Below are positions 1-7,030 of a stretch of 13,550 bases of DNA, one piece after another. The stretch comes from an uncultured Clostridia bacterium (GTDB lineage Bacteria > Bacillota > Clostridia > Oscillospirales > Oscillospiraceae): contig CALBJG010000075.1 of NCBI GenBank assembly GCA_937892865.1, positions 1 through 13,550 on the forward strand, written 5' to 3'. A program made the position numbers and the translations under genes. Numbering within the stretch: the stretch's first letter is position 1; each line of letters opens with the position of its first letter. The notes under the pieces are model-generated. The model was given only the letters and a program-made list of their open reading frames with translations, did not search any database and was not told where the DNA came from.

Positions 1-2
1 TG

Positions 3-875
3 TTCTCCACGGACCGGGTCATGGGCATGATGGATAGCCTGGGCCTGGACGAGGATACCCCCATCGACGCCAAGATCCTCAGCAACGCGGTGGAAAACGC
101 CCAGAAGAATGTGGAATCCCGCCATTTCCGGGCCAGAAAGAACGTTCTGGAATACGATAATGTTATGAACACCCAGCGTGAGGTGATCTACGCCCAGCGG
201 CAGAAAGTGCTCAGCGGCGAAGACCTCCGGGAGAATATCCTTACCTTCCTCCGGGAAACGGTGGAGACCGCCGTGGCGGAAGGTTTGGCAGAATCCGGCG
301 GTGTTGCTACGGAAGAAACATTGCCTGCAGTGCTCTCTCGGTTGGAGAAGATCTATTTTGCCCCCGGGGCATTTACACGGAAAGAGGAAATGTCCGCCGA
401 AGAACTGGCAGATGCGCTGTATGAACTGGCTTTGGCGACTTATGAAACCAAGGAACAGCAAGTTACCCCCACAGTAATGCGGGAACTGGAGCGGGTCATT
501 ATGCTCCGGGTGGTAGACGAGTACTGGATGGACAACATCGACGCCATGGACGATCTGCGCCAGGGCATCACCCTCCGGGCATACGGTCAGCACGATCCGG
601 TGGTGGCTTACAAAGCGGAAGGCTATGAGATGTTCCGGAATATGATCACCGCTATGCGGGAAGAAACCGTCCGCCGGCTGTTTTTAGTGCCGGTAAGACC
701 CCAGCAGGAGATCAAGCGGCAGAAAGTGGCAAAGGTCACCTTCAACGGCACACCGGACCAGACTGTAAAAAAGCAGCCTGTTCGCAATAAGGACAAAAAA
801 GTCGGCCCCAACGATCCCTGCCCCTGCGGCAGCGGCAAGAAGTATAAAAAGTGCTGTATGCACAAAGAGAGTTGA
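3..875 (+). CDS. secA: Preprotein translocase subunit SecA, C-terminal part (5' end outside window)
   Basis: SecA is the ATPase motor that drives unfolded preproteins through SecYEG at the cytoplasmic membrane. Only the last 290 codons are here; the frame is open from base 3 (FSTDRVMGMM...). The segment VESRHFRARKNVLEYDNVMN with the following QREVIYAQR is the classic SecA helical-scaffold sequence. RVVDEYWMDNIDAMDDLRQGI and AYGQHDPVVAYKAEGYEMF belong to the C-terminal scaffold and wing region. The last 22 residues form the SEC-C zinc-binding tail, GPNDPCPCGSGKKYKKCC, with the expected CxC...CC ligands; in the family this tail binds SecB or ribosomes. The TGA stop at 873-875 lies inside the 90-bp repeat that starts at 871, so the last codon and the stop come from repeat sequence. 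I see no frameshift. Confidence 0.97.
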   Translation, partial: FSTDRVMGMMDSLGLDEDTPIDAKILSNAVENAQKNVESRHFRARKNVLEYDNVMNTQREVIYAQRQKVLSGEDLRENILTFLRETVETAVAEGLAESGGVATEETLPAVLSRLEKIYFAPGAFTRKEEMSAEELADALYELALATYETKEQQVTPTVMRELERVIMLRVVDEYWMDNIDAMDDLRQGITLRAYGQHDPVVAYKAEGYEMFRNMITAMREETVRRLFLVPVRPQQEIKRQKVAKVTFNGTPDQTVKKQPVRNKDKKVGPNDPCPCGSGKKYKKCCMHKES

Positions 876-960
876 CAGTTGATAGTTGACAGTTGATAGT
901 TGTATGGCATATGACATGATTCCATTAACTAACAACTGACCACTGACAACTCACAACTAT
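871..960. repeat. 90-bp palindromic intergenic repeat, copy 1
   Basis: A 90-bp unit begins GTTGACAGTTGATAGTTGAC and ends CACTGACAACTCACAACTAT. It recurs in the same orientation at 7031-7120, with only 7 differences by eye, all in the middle and second half. The left arm (GTTGA/CAGTTG/ATAGTTG words) is roughly the reverse complement of the right arm, so single-stranded copies can form a long imperfect hairpin. The repeat supplies the in-frame TGA of secA and ends 14 bases before pgeF. No U-run follows the second arm, so it is not an obvious intrinsic terminator. Confidence 0.85.
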
Positions 961-974
961 GCAAAGAGGGCAGT

Positions 975-1775
975 ATGATTAAAACGATTCGCAGAGGTAC
1001 ATTGGAATATCTTGTGGCGGAGAATATTTCCGCGCCCCATTGTTTTACCACGCGTTTAGGGGGCGTCAGTGTCGGCGATCTTGCCAGTCTGAATTTGGGT
1101 ACACGCCGGGGCGATGACCCGGAAAATGTACTGGAAAACTACCGGATTTTGGGAAATGCCGTTGGTTTTGATGTGAAAAAGTTGGTACTGACCAAGCAGA
1201 CCCACACGGACACCGTCCGGCAGGTGGGGGCGGAAGATTGGGGAACGGGTCTGTTTTCTCCGGACTTTCCCCCTTGCGACGGCCTGATCACCAACACCCC
1301 CGGTACGGCGCTGGTGGTATTTACCGCCGATTGCACGCCTATTCTGCTCCACGACCCGGTCACCGGCGCAGTGGGGGCTGTCCACGCCGGCTGGCGGGGA
1401 ACGGCGGCGGATATTGCCGGAAAAGCAGTATTGGCGATGAAAAACGCCTATGGCTGTGACCCCAAAAATATCTGCGCCGCCATCGGCCCCAATATTGCAC
1501 AGTGCTGTTTTGAAACAGACCGGGATGTGCCGGATGCCATTCGCCAGACCCTGGGCCAAGGGGCAGAAGATTTGATCGATTTCCGAAACGGAAAATATTA
1601 TGTAAACTTAAAACAAGTGAATGCCCGGTTGCTCCAAAGAGCCGGCGTGACGAAAATAGAAATATCCGATGCTTGTACCGTGTGTCAGTGCGACCGGTTT
1701 TGGTCCCACCGGGTCACCGGCGGCAGACGGGGCGCCCAGGGGGCGATCATTGTATGTAAGGAGGGATCCCGGTGA
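975..1775 (+). CDS. pgeF: Peptidoglycan editing factor / YfiH-LACC1 family multicopper-like purine nucleoside enzyme
   Basis: This 266-residue protein belongs to the YfiH/YlmD/LACC1 family. Members have been shown to phosphorolyse or deaminate purine nucleosides; E. coli YfiH (PgeF) is also linked to keeping L-Ser out of peptidoglycan precursors. Family signatures are visible: TKQTHTD with His77, FTADCTPI with Cys120 and GAVHAGWRGT with His137. These correspond to the His-Cys-His zinc site of the family. Near the C-terminus are SDACTVCQ and FWSHR. The start ATG is preceded by AAAGAGGG at 963-970. The gene sits 99 bases after secA behind the 90-bp repeat. Its TGA overlaps the GTG of the next frame, implying coupled translation. 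The family assignment is secure; the cellular role is inferred from homologues. Confidence 0.95.
   Translation: MIKTIRRGTLEYLVAENISAPHCFTTRLGGVSVGDLASLNLGTRRGDDPENVLENYRILGNAVGFDVKKLVLTKQTHTDTVRQVGAEDWGTGLFSPDFPPCDGLITNTPGTALVVFTADCTPILLHDPVTGAVGAVHAGWRGTAADIAGKAVLAMKNAYGCDPKNICAAIGPNIAQCCFETDRDVPDAIRQTLGQGAEDLIDFRNGKYYVNLKQVNARLLQRAGVTKIEISDACTVCQCDRFWSHRVTGGRRGAQGAIIVCKEGSR
1758..1765 (+). promoter_or_regulatory. Strong Shine-Dalgarno deciding a GTG start at 1772
   Basis: AAGGAGGG lies within the end of pgeF and 6 bases before GTG 1772. The downstream ATG at 1835 has no comparable site. This near-perfect site argues that translation of the solute-binding protein was designed to start at 1772, upstream of the in-frame TGA at 1802. 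Confidence 0.8.
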
Positions 1776-1834
1776 GAAAGATCATTGCGGCAATTTTAAT
1801 ATGAATCCTGCTTGCCGGTTGCGCCGGGCAGGAT
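1772..1834 (+). pseudogene. Lipoprotein signal peptide of the solute-binding protein, interrupted by TGA at 1802-1804
   Basis: From GTG 1772 the frame reads MRKIIAAILI, a stop (TGA, 1802-1804), then ILLAGCAGQD, and continues in the same frame into the 492-codon open frame from ATG 1835. This is a textbook type II signal peptide: a positively charged start, a hydrophobic core, and a lipobox LAGC with the lipidated Cys at residue 17 (TGC 1820-1822). Only the single codon 11 breaks it. TGA is a working stop at six other gene ends here, so this is not a reassigned code. A one-base change from TTA (Leu) would restore a perfect hydrophobic core. It is either a recent nonsense mutation or a base error in the assembly. 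Confidence 0.85.
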
Positions 1835-3313
1835 ATGGACAGTTATGTCCCCACCGGCGGCGGTCTGACCTGGGAAGAAAATGAGACCCATCCCACCGTG
1901 GAAGAAACGGACAAAAAGGATCAGAAAGTAACGCTGACCTATTACCCCGGGGAAAGCATGAATCCCTACATTTGCAATGACTATACCAACCGGACGCTCT
2001 TTGGCCTTTTGTATCAAAGTTTGTTTACCGTGGACCGGAACTACCATGTAGAGCCCCAACTTTGCCAGAATTATAAAGTGTCCAAAGAAATGGATACCTA
2101 CACATTCTACATTGCAAAAGCGACTTTTTCCGACGGCGCGCCCTTAACCGCCCAGGATGTGGTCGCCAGTTTGCTAGAGGCAAAGGAAAGCCCCATCTAT
2201 AAAGGCCGGCTGATCCATGTGACCGATGTATCCGTCACCACCGACGGCGGCGTGCAGGTGATGCTGGATACCCCCTATGAAGATCTGCCGCTGTTGCTGG
2301 ATATCCCCATTTTGCGGCAGGATCAACTGAAAAATGATTATCCTCTGGGTACCGGCCCGTACTTTTTTGAAAGCGCAACCGGCGGCAAATGCCTTTACCG
2401 GCGAAACGACTGGTGGTGCAAGGTGGATACGCCGGTGACCGCCGCATCCGTGGCGCTGATCGAGGCGGAATCTCCCAGCCAGATCCGGGATGCCTTTGAG
2501 CAGGACGCTTACGAACTGGATATGGTCTGCGCCGACCCCGGCTCCGACCGGTATGCAGATTTCCGGGCGGACTATGAACTGTGGGACGCGGAGAACGGTA
2601 TTTTTCTGTACCTTGCCTGCAATATGGACAGCGAGGTATTCTCTGTTCCGGAAGTGCGCTCTGCGCTGACTTACGCCATTGACCGGGAGACCCTGGTGGA
2701 CAGCCATTACCGGGGTTTTGCCCAGGCGACCACCTTGCCCGCATCTCCCCGTTTTCCCTATTATTCCACGAAACTGGCGGAGGGGTATGGGTTTGATTCC
2801 GCCAAATTCACCCAGGCGGTGACCGATGCCGGTCTGCGGGAAAGCCCGGTGATCCTGCTGGTGAACAAGGACGATACCAAACGCCTGCGGGTCGCCCGGG
2901 ATATTGGAAAAATGCTTGCAAACTGTGGCCTTTTGGTGGAAATGAAAGAATTGAACGCCGGCAAATACACAGAGTGTTTGCAGAGAAAAGAATACGATCT
3001 GTATGTAGGGCAGACGAAACTGTCTGCCAATATGGACTTGTCCCCGTTCTTTGCCTCCAACGGCGCGTTAAGTTACGGAACCATCAACGATGTTTCCACT
3101 TACGCCCTCTGCCTGCAGGCGCTGGCAAACCACGGCAACTACTACACCCTGCACAAGACCGTGATGGATGACGGACGGCTCTGCCCGGTGCTGGTACGCA
3201 GCTACGCCATCTACACCACCCGGGGTCTTCTGCCGGAATTAAATCCCGCCCGTGACAATATTTTCTACTACTCTCTGGGCAGGACTATGGAAGATGCGCT
3301 GATAAAGGAATAA
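1835..3313 (+). CDS. ABC-type solute-binding protein, family 5 (SBP_bac_5, OppA/DppA-like); open part of an interrupted lipoprotein gene
   Basis: The 492 open codons encode the mature part of a family 5 extracellular solute-binding protein, the class that captures peptides, nickel or similar ligands for ABC importers. Visible family features are TYYPGESMNPY near the N-terminus, LFGLLYQSLFTVD, FSDGAPLTAQDVV (about residues 98-110 from this ATG) and LGTGPYFFE (about 171-179). The C-terminal lobe contains EVRSALTYAIDRETLV and ARDIGKMLANCG. The natural start is probably GTG 1772. If ATG 1835 were really used, the protein would lack export and lipid anchoring and would stay in the cytoplasm, where it has no obvious use. 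No permease or ATPase gene adjoins, so this is an orphan binding protein co-transcribed with pgeF. Ligand unknown. Confidence 0.85.
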   Translation: MDSYVPTGGGLTWEENETHPTVEETDKKDQKVTLTYYPGESMNPYICNDYTNRTLFGLLYQSLFTVDRNYHVEPQLCQNYKVSKEMDTYTFYIAKATFSDGAPLTAQDVVASLLEAKESPIYKGRLIHVTDVSVTTDGGVQVMLDTPYEDLPLLLDIPILRQDQLKNDYPLGTGPYFFESATGGKCLYRRNDWWCKVDTPVTAASVALIEAESPSQIRDAFEQDAYELDMVCADPGSDRYADFRADYELWDAENGIFLYLACNMDSEVFSVPEVRSALTYAIDRETLVDSHYRGFAQATTLPASPRFPYYSTKLAEGYGFDSAKFTQAVTDAGLRESPVILLVNKDDTKRLRVARDIGKMLANCGLLVEMKELNAGKYTECLQRKEYDLYVGQTKLSANMDLSPFFASNGALSYGTINDVSTYALCLQALANHGNYYTLHKTVMDDGRLCPVLVRSYAIYTTRGLLPELNPARDNIFYYSLGRTMEDALIKE

Positions 3314-3316
3314 TTT

Positions 3317-3351
3317 GATCCGCACCGGGAAAAACGGTGCGGATTTTCCTT
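3317..3351 (+). terminator. Rho-independent terminator after the solute-binding protein
   Basis: TCCGCACCG (3319-3327) pairs with CGGTGCGGA (3335-3343) around a 7-base loop and is followed by TTTTCCTT. It lies 5 bases after the TAA at 3311-3313. The end of its T-tract touches the -35 of the next promoter. Confidence 0.88.
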
Positions 3352-3378
3352 GCAATGTTATGTAAAGTATGGTACAAT
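3350..3378 (+). promoter_or_regulatory. Sigma-A-type promoter of the DUF3048 lipoprotein gene
   Basis: TTGCAA (3350-3355) and TACAAT (3373-3378) are separated by 17 bases. The ATG at 3415 lies 37 bases after the -10. This rules out the longer reading frame that opens at ATG 3337, because that codon lies inside the preceding terminator and upstream of the promoter. Confidence 0.82.
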
Positions 3379-3414
3379 GAACCCAATCTTAAAAAAAGAA
3401 AGGACCAGCCAATT

Positions 3415-4518
3415 ATGCGTCGATTGATTCCTCTGTTTTTGGCCCTTTGTCTGCTGCTTGGCGCCTGCGCCACAGCCCAGGAACCGGAAACCACTCCCCC
3501 CACTACAGAACCCACTACAGAAGCAACCACCGAGCCTACCACCGAACCCACTACCGAGCCTACCACCACCGAGGAGGTGATCCTGTACCGGCACCCCCTG
3601 AACGGCGAGCCTCTGGACGCGCCCTGGACCGGCCGGGCAACGGCTTATGTGATCAATAATATTGAAGATTGCCTGCCCCAGTACGGCATCAGCAAGGCAG
3701 ACTTCATTTTCGAACTGGAAACAGAGGGCGGCATCACCCGCTTGCTGGCTGTGTTCAGCGATCTGAAAGACGCCGGCACCATCGGCCCGGTGCGCAGCGC
3801 CCGTACATTCTTTAACAGCATTTCCAAGTCCTTTGATGCCCCCATCGCCCACTGCGGCGGCTCTGTCCGGGGCATAGCCGGCTACCACGATCTCACCGGC
3901 AGCAAGATCTCCGGCTGGGAGCATATGAATGCCCAAATTTACGAAGGCAGTTATTTCTTCCGTGACTACACCCGCTATAAAAGCGGCGTGGCTTGGGAAC
4001 ACTGCCTGTTCACCGACGGCGAAAAGTCTTTGTCCCTGCTGAACAAGTTGGGCTATGATAAGGTCAACGAAGATGGCACCGACTATGGCTATCAGTTTGC
4101 CGACGATGCCGCCGTGGACGGGGAAAAAGCCGAGAAAGTCACCGTGAATTTCAAGTGGTACAAGAAAACCAACCTGACATTCAACAAAGACACCGGTCTG
4201 TACGAAGCCGCCCAGTACGGCTATGACCATATCGACGGCCAATCCGGCGAGACCCTGGCTTACAAGAATGTGTTCGTTCTGTACACCAACCAGTCCGGCA
4301 AGCATGACGGCTACTATACCCGTTCTTACTACGATCTCATCGGCTCCGGCACCGGTCATTACGCCATCGGCGGCAAGATCGTGCCTATCAAGTGGAGCAG
4401 AGAGAGTTTGGATGCTCCCTTTGTCTACACCATGGAAGACGGCACCCCGGTGACCCTGGGCGTGGGTATGTCCTATGTGGGCATCGTGGACGATTCCAAG
4501 ACCGTCACCTACGAATAA
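3415..4518 (+). CDS. DUF3048 domain (YerB-like) putative lipoprotein
   Basis: This 367-residue predicted lipoprotein starts with MRRLIPLFLALCLLLGAC, a short type II signal peptide with lipobox LGAC and Cys18 as the lipid anchor. A Thr/Pro/Glu-rich linker follows (about residues 26-53), made of TTEP units. The rest matches the DUF3048 (YerB) family: YVINNIEDCLPQYGISKADFIFELETEGGITRL is split here into NNIEDCLPQYGISKADFIFE and ITRLLAVF, followed by IGPVRSARTFF, which is typical of the family, and YDHIDGQSGE. I chose ATG 3415 because a ribosome site (AGAAAGGA, 3397-3404) and a promoter lie just upstream and the signal peptide then starts at Met1. The protein should sit on the outer face of the membrane. 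Its biochemical function is unknown. It is probably a single-gene transcript bounded by terminators. Confidence 0.92.
   Translation: MRRLIPLFLALCLLLGACATAQEPETTPPTTEPTTEATTEPTTEPTTEPTTTEEVILYRHPLNGEPLDAPWTGRATAYVINNIEDCLPQYGISKADFIFELETEGGITRLLAVFSDLKDAGTIGPVRSARTFFNSISKSFDAPIAHCGGSVRGIAGYHDLTGSKISGWEHMNAQIYEGSYFFRDYTRYKSGVAWEHCLFTDGEKSLSLLNKLGYDKVNEDGTDYGYQFADDAAVDGEKAEKVTVNFKWYKKTNLTFNKDTGLYEAAQYGYDHIDGQSGETLAYKNVFVLYTNQSGKHDGYYTRSYYDLIGSGTGHYAIGGKIVPIKWSRESLDAPFVYTMEDGTPVTLGVGMSYVGIVDDSKTVTYE
3502..3570 (+). repeat. In-frame 12-bp tandem repeat encoding a TTEP linker
   Basis: Nearly six consecutive 12-bp units (ACN ACN GAR CCN) encode TTEP, TTEA, TTEP, TTEP, TTEP and TTTE, between the lipid anchor and the DUF3048 domain. 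The unit is a multiple of three, so slippage would only change linker length. The same repeat produces a long meaningless Val/Gly/Ser frame on the other strand. Confidence 0.85.
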
Positions 4519-4534
4519 TTTGCAAGAAAGCACC

Positions 4535-4565
4535 ACCGCCTGCGGGGAAACCGCAGGCGGTTTTT
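4535..4565 (+). terminator. Rho-independent terminator after the DUF3048 lipoprotein
   Basis: CCGCCTGCGG (4536-4545) pairs perfectly with CCGCAGGCGG (4551-4560) around GGAAA, followed by five T. It lies 17 bases after the TAA. Confidence 0.93.
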
Positions 4566-4574
4566 GTCGGCAAC

Positions 4575-4819
4575 TTCCAGTTTATAGAGGTGTTTCAAAT
4601 CACGCACCGCACCCATAATATCCCCTCCCGGGGAGGGGATGGCTCGCTTGCGAGTCAGGGGTGGAATGCGGGCGAGAATCTAAATTTATGTTTGCAGTAT
4701 CAGGCTTTTTCGACAGTTTAGATTTCGCCGTTCCACTCCCGTCAGCTTCGCTGACACCCTCTCCCCGGGAGAGGGTATGTGGGTACGAATCAAAAGTTTA
4801 ACACCTCGATAAATTGGAA
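4575..4819. mobile_element. MITE-like palindromic element, copy 1 (no ORF)
   Basis: About 245 bp bounded by near-perfect terminal inverted repeats: TTCCAGTTTATAGAGGTGTT (4575-4594) and, at 4800-4819, its reverse complement with 18 of 20 matches. The interior is one long imperfect palindrome. GGGTGGAATGCGGGCGAGAATCTAAA-type sequence at 4659-4684 pairs with the TTTAGATTTCGCCGTTCCAC region at 4717-4736. Four short hairpins sit along it: 4620-4640, 4641-4656, 4741-4755 and 4756-4776. The first and last have 10-bp perfect stems. A second copy lies in inverse orientation at about 11267-11624. It encodes no credible protein. It fills the gap between the terminator and the promoter of the next gene, and could instead be a structured intergenic RNA module. 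Confidence 0.75.
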
Positions 4820-4905
4820 TTTGAAGATCGGTATACAGTTGGGCGATCTGACTATGGATTTTTTGTGAAATTTTCTGCTTTCCGGTAGCGAAATGAATAA
4901 ACATA

Positions 4906-4914
4906 TGCTATAAT
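4906..4914 (+). promoter_or_regulatory. Extended -10 promoter of the U32-family gene
   Basis: TGCTATAAT combines a perfect -10 (4909-4914) with the extended TGn motif. No good -35 is found 16-18 bases upstream (about TAGCGA), which fits extended -10 promoters. The start codon at 4949 lies 34 bases downstream. Confidence 0.7.
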
Positions 4915-4934
4915 GTTTACAAGTATACCATAAT

Positions 4935-4940
4935 GGAGAG
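4935..4940 (+). promoter_or_regulatory. Ribosome binding site choosing ATG 4949
   Basis: GGAGAG is 8 bases before ATG 4949 but only 2 bases before the in-frame ATG at 4943. The spacing favours 4949, giving the N-terminus MLELLAPAGS. Confidence 0.65.
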
Positions 4941-4948
4941 ATATGACT

Positions 4949-7030
4949 ATGTTGGAACTTTTAGCGCCGGCTGGGTCTATGGAGGCGTTGCGGGCGGCGG
5001 TACAAAACGGCGCAAACGCAGTGTATTTGGGAAGCGGGCAATTCAATGCCCGGCAAAGCGCCAAAAACTTTACGCCCCAGGCACTGACCGAGGCGGTAAA
5101 ATATTGCCATATCCGCGGCGTTGCGGTGCATCTGACCCTGAACACGTTGGTTTCGGACAAAGAGACCAAAGAGGCGGCGGAACTGATCGGCCACGCAGCA
5201 GCCAGCGGCGTGGACGCCTTTATCGTGCAGGATCTGGGTATGGTGGGATTGTGCAGACAGATCGCCCCCCATATCCCCATCCACGGCTCTACCCAAATGA
5301 CCGTCCACTCTCTGCCCGGCGTGTTGATGTGCGCCGCCTGGGGTATGGACCGGGTAGTCCTCAGCCGGGAACTGAGCCGGGAGGAGATCCGCTATATCTG
5401 CAATGGCAGCCCCATTGAAATTGAAGTGTTCGGCCACGGCGCGCTGTGTATGTGCTACTCCGGACAGTGCTACCTATCTGCCGCCATCGGCGGTCGTTCC
5501 GGCAACCGTGGCCGCTGCGCCCAGCCCTGCCGCCAAAGTTACGGCTATGGCCGCTGGCAGGACAAGCACCCCTTAAGCCTGAAAGATAACTGCCTGATCC
5601 ACTATTTGCAGGACTTAGAAGCCATGGGCGTTGCCTCCATAAAACTGGAAGGCCGTATGAAACGGCCGGAATATGTGGCGGCGGTGACCCGTACTTACCG
5701 GCAGGCGCTGGAGGGGGGCCATGTGACCCGGCAGATGATGGATACCCTCTATACGGCATTCAACCGCCAGGGTTTTACCGACGGTTACTATACCGGAAAG
5801 TTAGGGCAGGAGATGTTCGGCGTCCGGGAAGAAAACCAAACAGAGGAAAGTTGGATGCGCGCTGTCCGGCAGACTTACGAGTCTGTGGAAAACAGCCTTG
5901 TGCCCGTTAGTTTTGAAATGTCTGTCCATCCGGAGGGAAGCAAACTTACCGTCACTGACCCCGAGGGCAGAACCTGCGCTGTGGAAGGCCCCAAGCCGGA
6001 AGCCGCCCGGACAGCGGAACTGACATCCTACGCGCTGAAAGAGCGGTTGGAGAAGACCGGCGGCACACCTTACCGGTGTGACCAGGTGCTGACCCATATC
6101 ACTCCGGGTCTGTCCCTTTCCGCTGCGGATATCAACGCAATGCGCCGCAGCGCGCTGAATATGCTCACCGCCCAGCGGGCAAGACACGAGGTTCCCCGGT
6201 TGGGAAGACCCGGAAAAGTGACCGTATTCTCCGGCAGCCGCGCGCACCCGGAACTGACCGTCCAGGTCACTACCCGGGAGCAGATCACCGGAAAACTCTT
6301 AAAAATGCAGCCGAAGGTGCTGTATGTGCCGCTGCATATCCTGGTGAAAGACTTAGGGTTCTGCCGCAGCCTTATGGGCAAAGTCAATGTCTGCCCGGTA
6401 CTGCCCCGGATCGTTCACGACGGAGAGATGAACCGGTTGAAAGAGAATTTGATGACCCTGCGCCGCCTGGGTATCCGGGAAGCGCTGGTGGGCAATATCG
6501 GTCTTTTGATCCCCGTCCGGGAGTGCGGTATGCAGATCCGGGGCGATTGGGGTCTGAATCTGTATAACTCTATGGCGGTGAATGCCGCCCGGGATCTGGA
6601 ATTAAAATCTGCGACCCTCAGTTTCGAGATGAAACTGGCGCAGATCCGGGATGTGAGCAAAGCCGTTCCCTGCGAACTGCTTACTTATGGCCGTATGCCG
6701 CTGATGGTAACGGAAAACTGCCTCATCAAAGGCAAAACCGGCAAATGCACCTGCGCCCAGGGTCCCACCAAACTTACCGATAAGACCGGCGCGGACTTCC
6801 CGGTGATCAAGGACGGCGACAGTTGCCGCAGTGTCCTGCTCAACGGCAAAAAATTGAGCCTTTTGGACCGGCAGAGCGATTTGGACAAACTGGGCATTTG
6901 GGCGACCCGGCTGTATTTCACTACGGAAAATCCCCAGGAAGTGGACCGTGTCCTGCTGTCCTATCAAAATCCCGGTCCCTTTGACCCCGGCGCCTGCACA
7001 AGAGGTCTGTACCTGCGAGGCGTGGATTAA
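4949..7030 (+). CDS. U32 family protein, RlhA-like (putative 23S rRNA / tRNA hydroxylation), with C-terminal DUF3656 region
   Basis: This protein of 693 residues opens with LELLAPAGSMEALRAAVQNGA, the standard U32 N-terminus. The U32 signature is complete: EVFGHGALCMCYSGQCYLS (from Glu159), then GGRSGNRGRCAQPCRQSY. The conserved cysteines (probably Cys167, Cys174, Cys190, Cys194) are candidate iron-sulfur ligands. Family members were long called collagenase-like peptidases. E. coli RlhA hydroxylates 23S rRNA C2501 and TrhP acts in tRNA U34 hydroxylation. The full-length form with a long C-terminal half (DUF3656-like, about residues 380-690) resembles RlhA more than the short TrhP. SIKLEGRMKRPEYVA is a further family motif. 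It has its own extended -10 promoter and its TAA abuts the second 90-bp repeat. The family is certain; RNA hydroxylation is inferred. Confidence 0.92.
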   Translation: MLELLAPAGSMEALRAAVQNGANAVYLGSGQFNARQSAKNFTPQALTEAVKYCHIRGVAVHLTLNTLVSDKETKEAAELIGHAAASGVDAFIVQDLGMVGLCRQIAPHIPIHGSTQMTVHSLPGVLMCAAWGMDRVVLSRELSREEIRYICNGSPIEIEVFGHGALCMCYSGQCYLSAAIGGRSGNRGRCAQPCRQSYGYGRWQDKHPLSLKDNCLIHYLQDLEAMGVASIKLEGRMKRPEYVAAVTRTYRQALEGGHVTRQMMDTLYTAFNRQGFTDGYYTGKLGQEMFGVREENQTEESWMRAVRQTYESVENSLVPVSFEMSVHPEGSKLTVTDPEGRTCAVEGPKPEAARTAELTSYALKERLEKTGGTPYRCDQVLTHITPGLSLSAADINAMRRSALNMLTAQRARHEVPRLGRPGKVTVFSGSRAHPELTVQVTTREQITGKLLKMQPKVLYVPLHILVKDLGFCRSLMGKVNVCPVLPRIVHDGEMNRLKENLMTLRRLGIREALVGNIGLLIPVRECGMQIRGDWGLNLYNSMAVNAARDLELKSATLSFEMKLAQIRDVSKAVPCELLTYGRMPLMVTENCLIKGKTGKCTCAQGPTKLTDKTGADFPVIKDGDSCRSVLLNGKKLSLLDRQSDLDKLGIWATRLYFTTENPQEVDRVLLSYQNPGPFDPGACTRGLYLRGVD

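Noticed and set aside
871..960. CRISPR-like array suspected from short repeated TTGACAGTTGATAG words
   Set aside because: The words are 14 bp apart inside one palindromic unit with no spacers of regular length. The whole 90-bp unit recurs only once, far away.
1802..1804. TGA recoded as Trp or selenocysteine
   Set aside because: TGA ends secA, pgeF, maf, mreC, murI and the YhcH gene here. Trp is TGG throughout, and a selenocysteine in a signal peptide has no rationale.
1801..1884. Reinitiation at ATG 1801 overlapping the TGA (ATGA) to rescue the solute-binding protein
   Set aside because: That ATG is in another frame, and the product would be an unrelated Arg-rich peptide ending at 1884.
3337..3414. 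N-terminal extension of the DUF3048 protein from ATG 3337
   Set aside because: The ATG is inside the upstream terminator and before the promoter -10. Starting there would bury the lipoprotein signal peptide at residue 27.
3285..3569. A minus-strand frame with repeated VVGS units that looks like a repeat protein
   Set aside because: It is purely the reverse of the 12-bp TTEP tandem repeat.
3358..4536. A 392-codon open frame on the minus strand opposite the DUF3048 gene
   Set aside because: It is an antisense shadow: compositionally Gly/Val rich, includes the reverse of the TTEP repeat, has no family motifs or ribosome site, and lies opposite a well-supported gene with its own promoter.
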